NCBI RefSeq assembly: GCF_015265455.1
Contig: NZ_CP054492.1
Location: 2,294,001-2,358,000 of the forward strand
Length of the DNA: 64,000 bases
Source: Candidatus Sulfurimonas baltica
Lineage (GTDB): Bacteria; Campylobacterota; Campylobacteria; Campylobacterales; Sulfurimonadaceae
Reading direction: 5' to 3'
The notes under the pieces are model-generated. The model saw only the letters and a program-made list of their open reading frames with translations, made no database searches and was not told the DNA's origin. Both the position numbers and the translations under genes were made by a program. The number at the start of each line of letters is the position of its first letter. The stretch's first letter is position 1. This document shows, one piece after another, positions 16,004-24,446 of the stretch.

Positions 16004-17299
16004 TTACTTTAAATTTAAAAGCTCTCTTACAACTTCTCTATCATCAAAAGGAAATTTTTCATCATATATTATCTGATATGATTCGTCTCCCTTTCCGAGA
16101 ATTACAACAACTTGTGTCTCCTCTTGATCATCAAGAGCCATCTGAATTGCTTTTTTTCTGTTAAGCTCTACAGTTACTATAGTTCTGTCTTCTATACCTT
16201 CTAGTATATCCTTTACAATAGCTTCTGGATCTTCATGTCTTGGGTTGTCACTTGTCACATAAACTTTTTTTGCAAGACTTGCAGCAACTCTTCCCATCAT
16301 AGCTCTTTTTGATCTATCTCTGTCTCCACCTGCACCAAAGACAACTAAAAGTTCTTTCTCTTTGAGGGCATTTAGTACCTGTTGCATTCCATCTGGAGTG
16401 TGAGCAAAATCTACTATAACATTTGGAAGTTCACTTACCTGCTCCATTCTGCCGCTTACTCCTGCAAAATTATCCACAACTTCCGCCACTTCTTCAAGCT
16501 TTTTACCAGTCAGCAAATGTGTTGCTGAAATAGCTGCCATAAGATTATAAAGATTAAAAAAACCATGAAGAGAAGCGGTAAATGGGACAATTTCTTGAAA
16601 GTGTTGAATTATTCCACTTGTAGCATCATTAAGCGAGTATGCCATAAGTCTGTAAGTAGCCGGATTTTCTATACCGTAGGTAAAAGCATTCTTAATATTA
16701 AATGAAGCTCTGATCTCATCTTTATTGATAAGCTTCTTGCCCTCATCTTGAAAAAAACTATTTTTTACAGCTGTATATTCCTCGATTGTTTTATGATAGT
16801 CCAAATGATCTTGTGTAATATTTGTAAGTATTTTTAACTCGAAATTCAGCCCTTCAACCCTCTTTTGAGCAATAGCATGTGAACTTACTTCCATTATAAA
16901 AAACTCACACCCTGCAGTGACTGCTTGATATATATGTTTGTATGTATTTAGTACTGATGGCGTTGTTAAAGTTTTACCCTCTGCCACTTCATCATTCATA
17001 AAGAAGCCACGTGTCCCCTGCATAGCAGTTTTGTACCCTAAATCTAGTAAAAATGAGTAAATTGCACTTGCTGTAGTTGTCTTACCGTTTGTTCCGGTAA
17101 TTCCTATAATTTTTATCTTATCTATGCCAAAAAGTTTCGCAACATCTTTAATATTTATAATTGAATGTGCAGAGTTCTCTTTTGCACTTTGAAGGTATTT
17201 CTCATTTTGGTTTGTTAAAACAAACGCAGTCTCTTTGTCGCACTCCAAAGAGTTTTCTGTTATATACTTAAACTCTTCGTTTGGAAGTTCAATTCTCAA
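16004..17299 (-). CDS. murE: UDP-MurNAc-tripeptide synthetase (MurE)
   Basis: A 431-residue ATP-dependent Mur ligase adding the third residue, presumably meso-diaminopimelate, to UDP-MurNAc-L-Ala-D-Glu. The P-loop is GITGTNGKTTTA (GTNGKT at 69-74). The central domain has EVSSHAIAQKRV and TNITQDHLDYH with the carbamylated-Lys region after it. The C-terminal domain carries DNPRHEDP, the diaminopimelate-specificity motif. It is shorter than E. coli MurE (495) because the N-terminal domain is reduced. It overlaps the upstream TPR-like gene by 11 bp, implying translational coupling. Confidence 0.94.
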   Translation of the reverse strand: MRIELPNEEFKYITENSLECDKETAFVLTNQNEKYLQSAKENSAHSIINIKDVAKLFGIDKIKIIGITGTNGKTTTASAIYSFLLDLGYKTAMQGTRGFFMNDEVAEGKTLTTPSVLNTYKHIYQAVTAGCEFFIMEVSSHAIAQKRVEGLNFELKILTNITQDHLDYHKTIEEYTAVKNSFFQDEGKKLINKDEIRASFNIKNAFTYGIENPATYRLMAYSLNDATSGIIQHFQEIVPFTASLHGFFNLYNLMAAISATHLLTGKKLEEVAEVVDNFAGVSGRMEQVSELPNVIVDFAHTPDGMQQVLNALKEKELLVVFGAGGDRDRSKRAMMGRVAASLAKKVYVTSDNPRHEDPEAIVKDILEGIEDRTIVTVELNRKKAIQMALDDQEETQVVVILGKGDESYQIIYDEKFPFDDREVVRELLNLK

Positions 17300-17891
17300 T
17301 CTTTTTGCCTTTGGCTAATTTTTTGAGTAATTTTCTAAGAAGCTCATCACTAGGATAAACGCTTAGTGCATTTTCAAGATATGTCAATGCCATATCTGCG
17401 AATCCATGCTCAATAAGATTATCTAAGAAATCAACAAAATCCTCTTTTTGAGTTATTATTACACGGGTAGAAAACATGATGTTTTCAAAAGTCTCTTTGA
17501 AACTTTCACCTTCGTCAATTATAGCTTTAAAATCTTTATAAAGTATTCCATCTTCAAACTCCAGTCTATCGCGAAGAGGCTCTGCAAATACCTGACTTAG
17601 TTTTTCTAAAGAGCCATCCATATTTTGAAGTATATCGCTCATAATAACATCCGCTTGCTCTTTATCTTCTTCTTTTAATATTTCATAATAATCAAAAAGA
17701 GCTTCTGCACCACCCTCTCCACTCATTGCCATCTCTGAGAGTATAACGCTATTGTATGCTTCTTTAGAGTTAGGAAAATTTTGCAATACCATTGCAAACT
17801 TCTCTAATGCATTTTTGAAATCACTCTTGGAAAAGTAATCTTTTGCCTGATTTAATATTTTATGTTTACTAATGCTCATCAATTTGTTCAC
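17289..17891 (-). CDS. TPR-like protein of unknown function
   Basis: A 200-residue acidic, helical, soluble protein. The first 60 residues form a tetratricopeptide-like pair (QAKDYFSKSDFKNALEKFAMVLQNFPNSKEAYN), and another such repeat occurs near the C-terminus (GFADMALTYLENALSVYPSDELLRKLL). The frame begins with GTG at 17891; an ATG four codons later (17879) is equally possible, as neither has a clear Shine-Dalgarno. It is coupled to murE by overlap and follows nfu by 5 bp. The pairing suggests a scaffolding role; nothing more specific can be supported. Confidence 0.7.
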   Translation of the reverse strand: MNKLMSISKHKILNQAKDYFSKSDFKNALEKFAMVLQNFPNSKEAYNSVILSEMAMSGEGGAEALFDYYEILKEEDKEQADVIMSDILQNMDGSLEKLSQVFAEPLRDRLEFEDGILYKDFKAIIDEGESFKETFENIMFSTRVIITQKEDFVDFLDNLIEHGFADMALTYLENALSVYPSDELLRKLLKKLAKGKKIEN

Positions 17892-17896
17892 TTATT

Positions 17897-18172
17897 TTAT
17901 AAATTATCTATTTCATTTTCCATGCCAATTGGCACATTAATAACAATCAACTCAGGATGTATGTCCATCTTTAACTGTCTCTCAACACCATATTTAAGTG
18001 TTGTTCCACTGCTTGCGCACCCAATACAAGCACCTTTTAACTGAACGTACACCTTAGAATTTTTCACAGTTAAAAATGTTATATCCCCACCATCAAGCGC
18101 TAATGACGGTCGAACCTTATCTATTACATTCTCAACTGGGCTCATTAACTCTTCGTCTGTAAAGGGAATCAT
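17897..18172 (-). CDS. Nfu-type iron-sulfur carrier (NifU C-terminal domain)
   Basis: A 91-residue stand-alone NifU C-terminal domain. The cluster-binding CxxC is GACIGCASSG (Cys49, Cys52), preceded by the family's VRPSLALDGGDI segment. Such proteins bind a [4Fe-4S] cluster between two monomers and deliver it to apo-enzymes. The many iron-sulfur proteins expected in this organism make a housekeeping role likely. It is first in the leftward nfu-TPR-murE-ferredoxin-panD run and has a 77-bp upstream gap to the aldo/keto reductase end. Confidence 0.9.
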   Translation of the reverse strand: MIPFTDEELMSPVENVIDKVRPSLALDGGDITFLTVKNSKVYVQLKGACIGCASSGTTLKYGVERQLKMDIHPELIVINVPIGMENEIDNL

Positions 18173-18249
18173 TCCTATCCTTTTAAATTCTCTATTTTAT
18201 ATTTTGTAAGATATGACAAAATCGCTTAACAAGTAATAAATTATATAAG

Positions 18250-19467
18250 TTATTCTTCCAAAGAAAGAATTTGATCTACATAAGTTGGTTTTCTCATTCC
18301 AACTAAAACATAATCTATATTCTTTCTTTGGATTAAAAACTTTAATGCACACTGTTGCATTGATGAATCACACCCTTTAAATAGCTCTTTTAGCTGATTT
18401 TTAGTATTTTTAGAGCACTCGTAAGCTACCATTTTTCTATACTCTTGAAGATATAAATCTATGAAACTTAACAATGTATCTCGATTTTCTTCATCAATTA
18501 CATTTAAAGTTTTTTTCATATGCGGTAAAATTTGCGAATAAAGAAAAAAGTCATAATCACCAATCCATCCAAACTTATGTTTTGAAACATCTAGCTGCTC
18601 TAAAAGATTATAAAAAGGTCTTAGGATACCATTATCGCTGAGTTCCATCAATTCGTTAAGATAATTATAATACTCTTTGCTTTCATCATAATCACACAAG
18701 CGAAACATAAGATTATCTCTTTTGGCATTAAGCGGTCTATTCGCCAATACTCTAAGCCCATTTTCCTTTGCCCATGTTGCACATTTCAATCCCTCTTGCT
18801 CAAGGATATTTATTGGCAGCTCAATTGTTGTAAAACTATTAATATCATTTCCAACAATCTCAGCTGCATTATCTGCCAAAACTATCAAATCTTCATATGG
18901 TAAAAACTCATCGCTTGAATGCGAAACTGAAAAACTGTTTGAACTTACACCATATGAGCGAATTCGCCCATTTTTAACCTCTTCTTCAAGTCCAACAAAT
19001 GCAAGCTCTATTCTTCTATACATCTCATCAAGTCTCTCATCTTTACTAATGCCATTTTTAATAGCATCAAATAGGTAATACTCTGGATTATGGATAAGAT
19101 AGCAGTCCAATGTTTTCATCTCTAATCTTTTTAAAGATAATGTTAGTTGTTGACTCAAGAATGATTTTGATATAGAGTGAAAACAATCTTCACTAAACTC
19201 AACTACTTCTTCAAAAGGTTCTTCTTTGTGAGCTAACAAATTAGAACCTTGGATATATCCAAATTTACTTACTATTTCAACAGAATTAATTTTATCTTCG
19301 TCAAACTCTCTAAACGCAAGAGCAATTGCTCGCTCTGCACCGCCATCCATATAATTAGAGGATGTGTCAATCATAGCTATTCCAGCATCAATAGCCTCTT
19401 TCAAGCTCTCTATATGTTGCGGATTTAAATCACTTATTCTGTAAGTTCCAAATGCGAAATTACTCAT
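18250..19467 (-). CDS. Aldo/keto reductase family protein
   Basis: A 405-residue TIM-barrel oxidoreductase, longer than the usual 320. The catalytic tetrad is visible: Asp and Tyr in IDTSSNYMDGGAE (about 34-46), Lys in VSKFGYIQG (about 87), and His in YLIHNPEYY (about 126). The C-terminal NADPH-binding region IDYVLVGMRKPTYVDQILSLEE is normal. The extra length lies in the 200-340 region, where a helical insertion (GILRPFYNLLEQLDVSKHK onward) replaces the usual loops. Substrate is unknown. It is separated from rplQ by a terminator-like hairpin. Confidence 0.85.
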   Translation of the reverse strand: MSNFAFGTYRISDLNPQHIESLKEAIDAGIAMIDTSSNYMDGGAERAIALAFREFDEDKINSVEIVSKFGYIQGSNLLAHKEEPFEEVVEFSEDCFHSISKSFLSQQLTLSLKRLEMKTLDCYLIHNPEYYLFDAIKNGISKDERLDEMYRRIELAFVGLEEEVKNGRIRSYGVSSNSFSVSHSSDEFLPYEDLIVLADNAAEIVGNDINSFTTIELPINILEQEGLKCATWAKENGLRVLANRPLNAKRDNLMFRLCDYDESKEYYNYLNELMELSDNGILRPFYNLLEQLDVSKHKFGWIGDYDFFLYSQILPHMKKTLNVIDEENRDTLLSFIDLYLQEYRKMVAYECSKNTKNQLKELFKGCDSSMQQCALKFLIQRKNIDYVLVGMRKPTYVDQILSLEE

Positions 19468-19518
19468 AATGTCTCACTTTTATTTTAAGTATTTTAGAAT
19501 TGGGAATATTAAAAGGGG

Positions 19519-19548
19519 TTATATGTAAGAGAAAACCCTTACATATAA
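19519..19548 (-). terminator. Terminator after rplQ (alpha operon)
   Basis: A perfect 11-bp stem pairs 19519-19529 with 19538-19548 (TTATATGTAAG / CTTACATATAA) and has an 8-nt loop. It starts 9 bp past the rplQ stop codon. On the minus strand the stem is followed by CCCCTTTTAA, a short T tract. Position and structure fit a rho-independent terminator for the rpmJ-rplQ operon. Confidence 0.65.
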
Positions 19549-19556
19549 ATATTGAA

Positions 19557-19907
19557 TTATACTAATTCAATAAATGCCATAGTCGTAGCGTCTCCACGAC
19601 GAATACGAGTTCTGTTAATTCTAGTGTATCCACCAGCACGATCAACGTACTTAGGAGCTATCTCATTTACTAGAGTTTTTGTTGCTTCTTTACTTTGAAG
19701 CGCCGCGAAAACTGCTTTGTGAGCATTTGAATCATTCTTACCAGCAATTGTGATAAGTTTTTCAACGTAAGAACGTAGTTCTTTTGCTTTATCAATAGTA
19801 GTTTCAATTTTACCATGTTCTATTAACGAAATACTTAGGTTCTTAAGTAAAGCTGCACGGTGTGAGCTTGTACGACCTAGTTTACGGTATCCATGACGAT
19901 GTCTCAT
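19557..19907 (-). CDS. rplQ: 50S ribosomal protein L17
   Basis: A 116-residue L17, near the peptide exit tunnel on the back of the large subunit. [23 protein letters not shown] is the highly conserved RNA-binding start, and [17 protein letters not shown] the conserved end. It is the last gene of the alpha operon, 21 bp after rpoA, and is followed by a terminator hairpin. Length matches bacterial L17 forms without C-terminal extension. Confidence 0.98.
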   Translation of the reverse strand: MRHRHGYRKLGRTSSHRAALLKNLSISLIEHGKIETTIDKAKELRSYVEKLITIAGKNDSNAHKAVFAALQSKEATKTLVNEIAPKYVDRAGGYTRINRTRIRRGDATTMAFIELV

Positions 19908-19928
19908 CTCTAATTCCTCTAATTAAGC

Positions 19929-20921
19929 TTATAAAGCTTCTATTTTCTTTTTTAATGCACTAGCAACATCATCTGCGATATCACCGCCAACCTCAAAACC
20001 GAACTCTTGAAGTTTTTCAATAATCTCATCATATGATTTTTTACCTAGGTTCTTAACATTTTTAAGATCATTAGTACTCATTAATGCTATTTCACCTACT
20101 AATTTAATGTTTGAGCGGTCAAGACAGTTGAAACTTCTTGCACTTAAACCTAAATTATCAATATGTGTAGTTAATTTTTTAAGATCAGGGCTCTCTTCAA
20201 CTCTTTCTATTGTAGTTGGAGCTTTAACACTAATCTCGCTATTAAATACTGCTAATTGAGCATACATAACTTCCAATGAATTTCTAAATGCATCTAATGG
20301 AGAAATTTGTCCATCAGTTCTAATATTTAGAATTACTCTTTCAAAGTTAGGATTGTCCTCTACTAGTACATTCTCAATTTTATAAGTTGCACTACGAACA
20401 GGAGTGAAATAAGCATCTAGTGCTATATATCCATCTTCTAGCTCATCATGAGTATCTTCACTAGCAACATAACCAATACCTTTTGCTATCTTGATACTAA
20501 AGTTAAGTGTAGAATCTTCATTTAATGTAGCAAGATGAGCATCCGGAGTTACTATCTCTACTTCATTATTTGTTAGATCACTACCCTTTATAGTACAAGG
20601 ACCAGCAAAGCTATAGTTAATCTCTGTTTCTGAAACTTCATCATTTAATTTAAAGCGAATCTCTTTAAGGTTTAATATGAAGTCTGAAATATCTTCAAGC
20701 ATACCACGTACTGAGTCAAATTCATGCTTAGCACCCTCGATTTTTATAGCGATTGGAGCATATCCAACTGAGCTACTTAATAAAAAACGGCGAAGTGGGT
20801 GAGCCAAAGAGATAGCATATCCAGTTTCAAACGGGTATGCCATAATGTTAGCTTCATTCTCACTAATCTGTTCTACCTCAAACTCTTGAGGAGCAAGTGG
20901 AGTAGTTTTTATTTTCTTCAT
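19929..20921 (-). CDS. rpoA: RNA polymerase alpha subunit
   Basis: A 330-residue alpha subunit. The N-terminal assembly domain (about 15-230) has the [23 protein letters not shown] dimerisation helix and [20 protein letters not shown]. The C-terminal domain (about 255-320) has the [21 protein letters not shown] and [18 protein letters not shown] helices that contact UP elements and activators. It follows rpsD by 24 bp and precedes rplQ by 21 bp, giving the standard bacterial alpha-operon order. Confidence 0.98.
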   Translation of the reverse strand: MKKIKTTPLAPQEFEVEQISENEANIMAYPFETGYAISLAHPLRRFLLSSSVGYAPIAIKIEGAKHEFDSVRGMLEDISDFILNLKEIRFKLNDEVSETEINYSFAGPCTIKGSDLTNNEVEIVTPDAHLATLNEDSTLNFSIKIAKGIGYVASEDTHDELEDGYIALDAYFTPVRSATYKIENVLVEDNPNFERVILNIRTDGQISPLDAFRNSLEVMYAQLAVFNSEISVKAPTTIERVEESPDLKKLTTHIDNLGLSARSFNCLDRSNIKLVGEIALMSTNDLKNVKNLGKKSYDEIIEKLQEFGFEVGGDIADDVASALKKKIEAL

Positions 20922-20945
20922 TCTCTAACGCCTTTTTATTAACTA

Positions 20946-21572
20946 TTATTTCGAGTAAAGTTCAACGATTAAACGCTCTTCTACAGGGATAACAACTTCT
21001 TCACGCTCAGGTAAACGAGTAAATATACCAAATACTTTTTCAGCATCGATGTCAACCCATGGAGCTAAACCAGTTTGGTTAGTTAATTCGATTGCACGAA
21101 CGATTTGAACATTAGTTTTGCTGCTCTCACGAACTTCTATTTTCTGACCAGGTCTAACACGGTAAGAAGGAATATCAAGTTTTTTGCCATCTACTAAAAA
21201 GTGACCATGAGTAACAAGTTGACGAGCAAAACGACGAGTTGAAGCAAATCCCATACGATAAACAACGTTATCTAGTCTTTGTTCAATTAGAGTAATAAGG
21301 TTTGTACCTGTATTACCTTCTCTTCTTTTAGCTTCAACGAATAGTGCGCGGAATTGCTTCTCAGAAACACCATACATGAATTTTGCTTTTTGCTTTTCAT
21401 TTAATTGTAAACCATACTCAGAAACTTTCTTACGACGCTGACCATGTTGACCAGGACCATAAGGACGTTTTTCTAATGCAGATTTACCTGCTAAGCGACG
21501 CTCACCTTTAAGGTTTAAACATACACCAAATCTTCTTTCGATTTTTTCTACTGGACCTCTATATCTTGCCAT
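20946..21572 (-). CDS. rpsD: 30S ribosomal protein S4
   Basis: A 208-residue primary 16S rRNA binding protein that starts assembly of the small-subunit body. The S4 RNA-binding motif is at about residues 98-160 ([35 protein letters not shown]). The N-terminal [25 protein letters not shown] is conserved and lacks the zinc Cys cluster of some S4 forms. In E. coli S4 represses the alpha operon by binding an mRNA pseudoknot; whether the structured leader element at 22512-22580 does a similar job here is untested. Confidence 0.98.
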   Translation of the reverse strand: MARYRGPVEKIERRFGVCLNLKGERRLAGKSALEKRPYGPGQHGQRRKKVSEYGLQLNEKQKAKFMYGVSEKQFRALFVEAKRREGNTGTNLITLIEQRLDNVVYRMGFASTRRFARQLVTHGHFLVDGKKLDIPSYRVRPGQKIEVRESSKTNVQIVRAIELTNQTGLAPWVDIDAEKVFGIFTRLPEREEVVIPVEERLIVELYSK

Positions 21573-21583
21573 CAGTAATCTCC

Positions 21584-21976
21584 TTAAACTCTACGACGCT
21601 TAGGTGCGCGACAACCGTTGTGTGGTAATGCAGTAACATCTTTCATAAATGTAACGCGTATACCTTCGATTCCACCTACAGCTTTAGTTGCTGTTTCACG
21701 ACCTGAACCAGGACCTTGAACTTTAATACCAAGTTCTTTTATACCATGTACTTGAGCTTTAGCTACTGCATCTTCAACAGCTGCTTGAGCCGCGAATGGA
21801 GTAGATTTTTTACTGCCTTTGAAGCCTAAACTTCCAGCAGAACTCCAAGCAATCATGTTACCCATATCATCTGTAATAGTTACAAGCGTATTGTTAAATG
21901 ATGCAGAGATGTGGCAGATACCACGTGCAATATTTTTCTTTACTACTTTTTTTCTAACAGCTTTTCTTTTTGCCAT
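21584..21976 (-). CDS. rpsK: 30S ribosomal protein S11
   Basis: A 130-residue platform protein contacting mRNA near the E site and partner of S6/S18. The basic N-terminus ([15 protein letters not shown]) is followed by the S11 core: [40 protein letters not shown], and the C-terminal [18 protein letters not shown]. It is 10 bp downstream of rpsM and 11 bp upstream of rpsD in the leftward operon. The protein is of normal length and the frame intact. Confidence 0.98.
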   Translation of the reverse strand: MAKRKAVRKKVVKKNIARGICHISASFNNTLVTITDDMGNMIAWSSAGSLGFKGSKKSTPFAAQAAVEDAVAKAQVHGIKELGIKVQGPGSGRETATKAVGGIEGIRVTFMKDVTALPHNGCRAPKRRRV

Positions 21977-21986
21977 CTGCTATCCC

Positions 21987-22349
21987 TTACGCTGCGCCGA
22001 CAGTTTTACGTTTACCCTTACGAGTACGCGCATTTGTCTTTGTTTTTTGACCACGACATGGAAGACCACGACGGTGACGAAGACCACGGTATGAACCTAA
22101 ATCCATAAGTGCCTTAATATCCATAGCAACTTTTTTACGTAAATCACCCTCAACCATATGGTTTTCACGGATTTCATTAGTAATCGCTGCTATATCCTCT
22201 TGAGAAAGTTCAAATATTCTCTTGTTATAGTCTATACCTGTCGCGTCTAAAATTAGACGAGATGCATGTAAACCAATACCGTAGACGTATGTTAGACCAT
22301 ACTCTACTCTTTTCTTTTTAGGTAAATCAACACCAGAAATACGAGCCAT
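21987..22349 (-). CDS. rpsM: 30S ribosomal protein S13
   Basis: A 120-residue head protein forming intersubunit bridges with L5 and contacting P-site t[29 protein letters not shown] starts the helix-two-turn-helix core, [25 protein letters not shown] is the conserved tRNA-contact tail. It lies 2 bp downstream of rpmJ. Order rpmJ-rpsM-rpsK-rpsD-rpoA-rplQ is canonical. Confidence 0.98.
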   Translation of the reverse strand: MARISGVDLPKKKRVEYGLTYVYGIGLHASRLILDATGIDYNKRIFELSQEDIAAITNEIRENHMVEGDLRKKVAMDIKALMDLGSYRGLRHRRGLPCRGQKTKTNARTRKGKRKTVGAA

Positions 22350-22351
22350 GA

Positions 22352-22465
22352 TTATCCTTGTCTCTGTTTATGTTTTTTAACTTTGCAGATTACTCTTACA
22401 ATGCCTTTTCTCTTGATAACTTTACAATCATCACACATCTTCTTAACCGAAGCACGTACTTTCAT
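22352..22465 (-). CDS. rpmJ: 50S ribosomal protein L36
   Basis: Translating the minus strand from the ATG at 22465 gives a 37-residue protein, starting [20 protein letters not shown]. Its zinc ligands are Cys11, Cys14, Cys27 and His32, the C+ form of L36. AGGAG at 22473-22477 is a strong Shine-Dalgarno 7 nt upstream. It ends KKHKQRQG and is followed after 2 bp by rpsM. L36 stabilises domain II/V contacts in 23S rRNA. It is the first gene of this operon because infA, its neighbour in several relatives, is 14 kb away. Confidence 0.96.
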   Translation of the reverse strand: MKVRASVKKMCDDCKVIKRKGIVRVICKVKKHKQRQG

Positions 22466-22511
22466 AGAAAGCTCCTATAATTAAATCTTTGCTGCATGTA
22501 GGCAGATATAT

Positions 22512-22580
22512 TATTCTCGTGAAACCTGAACAAGTCCAGTTTTCACTCAGCCACTAAAGCTACACCTTGCGGTGAGAATA
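22512..22580 (-). repeat. Three-stem structured element, copy B (rpmJ leader)
   Basis: An outer 7-bp stem pairs 22512-22518 with 22574-22580. Inside, a 10-bp hairpin with one mismatch pairs 22519-22528 with 22537-22546, and a CACC-TTGC-GGTG hairpin occupies 22563-22574. It shares ACTAAAGCTACACC and GGTGAGAA with copy A at 15111-15177, while the first hairpin has an unrelated sequence but is still paired. That covariation suggests selection on structure. It sits in the leader of the alpha ribosomal operon, 46 bp before the rpmJ start. Confidence 0.55.
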
Positions 22581-22670
22581 TTTTTTACCTTGCCAATACT
22601 TTTATCCATATATATGTATATAAAAATAGAAATACTCAACTATTATGTTAAAACAGCAAAGCGGACGAGG

Positions 22671-22676
22671 ATTGTA
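22671..22676 (-). promoter_or_regulatory. Candidate alpha operon promoter (-10 TACAAT)
   Basis: The minus strand reads TTTGGATACAATCC. The same arrangement, TTTGGGTACAATTCC, precedes rpsJ at 47264-47269. Two ribosomal operons sharing this extended -10 pattern supports its use as the sigma-70 promoter core. The expected start is near 22664. Confidence 0.55.
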
Positions 22677-22731
22677 TCCAAATTAATGTAAAAGATTTAT
22701 TAAGTTGACTAGATTTACTTATTTTATTTAC

Positions 22732-23076
22732 TTAATCCCACAAAACAGTAACTCCATACTCTTGGCTTAGGGCTATATATTTGTTGTAATAAACTTTTTT
22801 TTCATATTTTTTACTTAGTAGTTCTACTTCTACGCTCTCATCTTCGAGCAATTCTCTTACCTCTTTATATGAGAGCCACTTTCCATACCTTGCTAGTGAA
22901 TTTTGCCAAATTTTAAAATCGCATGTAGAACTTTCAGTCAGCTCAAACATCTCTCCATCTTCTGTTTTCCAATTAGCGTTTGAGCAGGCATAGAGTTTTA
23001 CTTTTTTTCCACTTACCTCTTTATCTCTAACTTCTATATTTCCATCATCACAGTATGGGCATTTTCCTAAAGTCAT
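22732..23076 (-). CDS. Zinc-ribbon protein resembling topoisomerase C-terminal repeat
   Basis: A 114-residue protein with an N-terminal zinc ribbon: GKCPYCDDGNIEV, then LYACSNANW and the Cys in STCDFKIWQNSL. The pattern (two CxxC-like halves, then CDFKIW, GKWLSYKEVRELLED) resembles the topoisomerase C-terminal repeat used to bind single-stranded DNA. The second half (about 75-114) is charged and of unknown fold. There is no enzyme domain. It may be a nucleic-acid binding accessory protein. It lies upstream of the alpha operon on the same strand but is separated from it by a promoter-containing gap. Confidence 0.6.
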   Translation of the reverse strand: MTLGKCPYCDDGNIEVRDKEVSGKKVKLYACSNANWKTEDGEMFELTESSTCDFKIWQNSLARYGKWLSYKEVRELLEDESVEVELLSKKYEKKVYYNKYIALSQEYGVTVLWD

Positions 23077-23183
23077 TTGATACTCTTTTTTTTATTGTAT
23101 GTTATTACAAAAACTACCTATATTACAAAAATATGACAAAATGTAATATTTAATTGATTAATTTATATTTTTAAAGATTTAGA

Positions 23184-23189
23184 TAAAAT
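23184..23189 (+). promoter_or_regulatory. Candidate leaderless promoter (-10 TAAAAT)
   Basis: GATAAAATTCCATT precedes the ATG at 23196, with the -10 ending six bases before it. The same spacing is seen at 4833 and 47353. No Shine-Dalgarno fits in the gap, so transcription probably begins at or next to the start codon. Confidence 0.5.
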
Positions 23190-23195
23190 TCCATT

Positions 23196-24446
23196 ATGAA
23201 TTCATATTTAGATAAATTTAATGTCTCTATCAATAACACCATTTATTCAAAACTTCCACTCTCTAGTCGGGAATTTATTAAGAATAAATCTATAGAGCAT
23301 AAGTTCACATTTTCTGAGATAAAGCAAATTGTTGATATAGCTAGAGATCTTGATATGTGGAATGAGAAAAGTATTATAGATATATTTCCTATACATGAAC
23401 AAAAAAAAGTGGTTTTCGCCAGACTAAAAAAAGCTTATGAAAATCTTCGACATAAGCCGAACTCTTATGAAAACTTTGAGCTGAAAAATATACCAAAAGA
23501 GCAGAAATATACTTTTAAGACAGAAGCCAAAGATGGTTTTGGACTTGGTCTTTGTCCAGTTGCAAGTGAAAAAACAAGGTGTTGCAATCTCTTAACACTT
23601 GATGCAGTAGAGAGTTGTGGATTTGACTGCTCTTACTGCTCTATACAATCTTTTTATAACCAAAACACAATTACCTTTGACAGCAATTTTACCACTAAAC
23701 TGAAAAATCTAAATCTTGAAAAAAACAAAACCTACCATATAGGGACAGGTCAAGCATCTGATTCACTTATGTGGGGAAACCGCGAGGGTATTTTAGGTGC
23801 CCTCTTTGAATTCGCTAGAAATAATCCAAACGTAATCTTGGAGTTTAAGACAAAATCTGACAATATCAAGTACTTCCTAGAAAACGACGTACCAAAAAAC
23901 ATACTCTGTACTTGGTCGCTTAACACTCCAACAATTATACGCAATGAAGAGCATCTGGCAGCTTCACTTGATAAGCGGATAAATGCAGCTAGAAGAGTGG
24001 CGGACAAAGGTGTAAAAGTCGGTTTTCACTTTCACCCTATTGTGGAGTATGAAAACTACCTTGATGAGTATAAGAGTGTTTATGATAGACTTATTAAGGA
24101 GTTTAAGACAAGTGAAGTTGCACTTGTGAGTTTTGGCACACTTACTTTTATAAAACCAGTCATTAAACAGCTTAGAGAGAGGGAGTTTAAAAGTAAGATA
24201 ACTCAGATGCCTTTTGAAGATGCCAGCGGGAAAAGTTCGTACCCACATGTAACAAAAGTGGAGATGTTTAAGCACGCTTATGAGAGTTTTAGCACGTGGC
24301 ACAAAGATGTTTTCTTTTATCTCTGTATGGAAGAGCATAAGATGTGGAGTGAAACATTTGATTATCAATACTCAACTAACAACGATTTTGAGAAAGCTAT
24401 GCTTAGTTCTTACAGCAAAAAACTAGATATGGAGTTTTTATTATGA
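23196..24446 (+). CDS. SPL family radical SAM protein (spore photoproduct lyase-like)
   Basis: A 416-residue radical SAM enzyme. The cluster motif CGFDCSYC supplies Cys141, Cys145 and Cys148 (CxxxCxxC), preceded by an unusual Cys cluster, CPVASEKTRCC (120-130). The barrel follows, with HIGTGQASDSLMW (the GGE-like SAM region) and FHFHPIVEY. The overall pattern fits the spore photoproduct lyase family, which in non-sporulating bacteria has no proven substrate; a role in repair or RNA/DNA modification is possible. The gene overlaps the next one by 4 bp, so it is in a two-gene operon with a glucosaminidase-domain protein. Confidence 0.8.
   Translation: MNSYLDKFNVSINNTIYSKLPLSSREFIKNKSIEHKFTFSEIKQIVDIARDLDMWNEKSIIDIFPIHEQKKVVFARLKKAYENLRHKPNSYENFELKNIPKEQKYTFKTEAKDGFGLGLCPVASEKTRCCNLLTLDAVESCGFDCSYCSIQSFYNQNTITFDSNFTTKLKNLNLEKNKTYHIGTGQASDSLMWGNREGILGALFEFARNNPNVILEFKTKSDNIKYFLENDVPKNILCTWSLNTPTIIRNEEHLAASLDKRINAARRVADKGVKVGFHFHPIVEYENYLDEYKSVYDRLIKEFKTSEVALVSFGTLTFIKPVIKQLREREFKSKITQMPFEDASGKSSYPHVTKVEMFKHAYESFSTWHKDVFFYLCMEEHKMWSETFDYQYSTNNDFEKAMLSSYSKKLDMEFLL

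Larger units (their letters stand above)
22466..22731 (-). other. Leader and intergenic region upstream of rpmJ
   Basis: This 266-bp gap holds no gene. From right to left on the minus strand it has a candidate promoter (-10 at 22671-22676), an AT-rich stretch with a TATATATGTATATA run, the structured element copy B (22512-22580) and the rpmJ ribosome-binding site. A transcript from that promoter would carry a leader of about 200 nt, long for this compact genome and consistent with RNA-level control of the alpha operon. Confidence 0.5.

Noticed and set aside
23964-24368. 134-codon minus-strand open frame inside the SPL gene
   Set aside because: The plus-strand radical SAM protein has intact motifs throughout, and the reverse frame shows no family features or ribosome-binding site.
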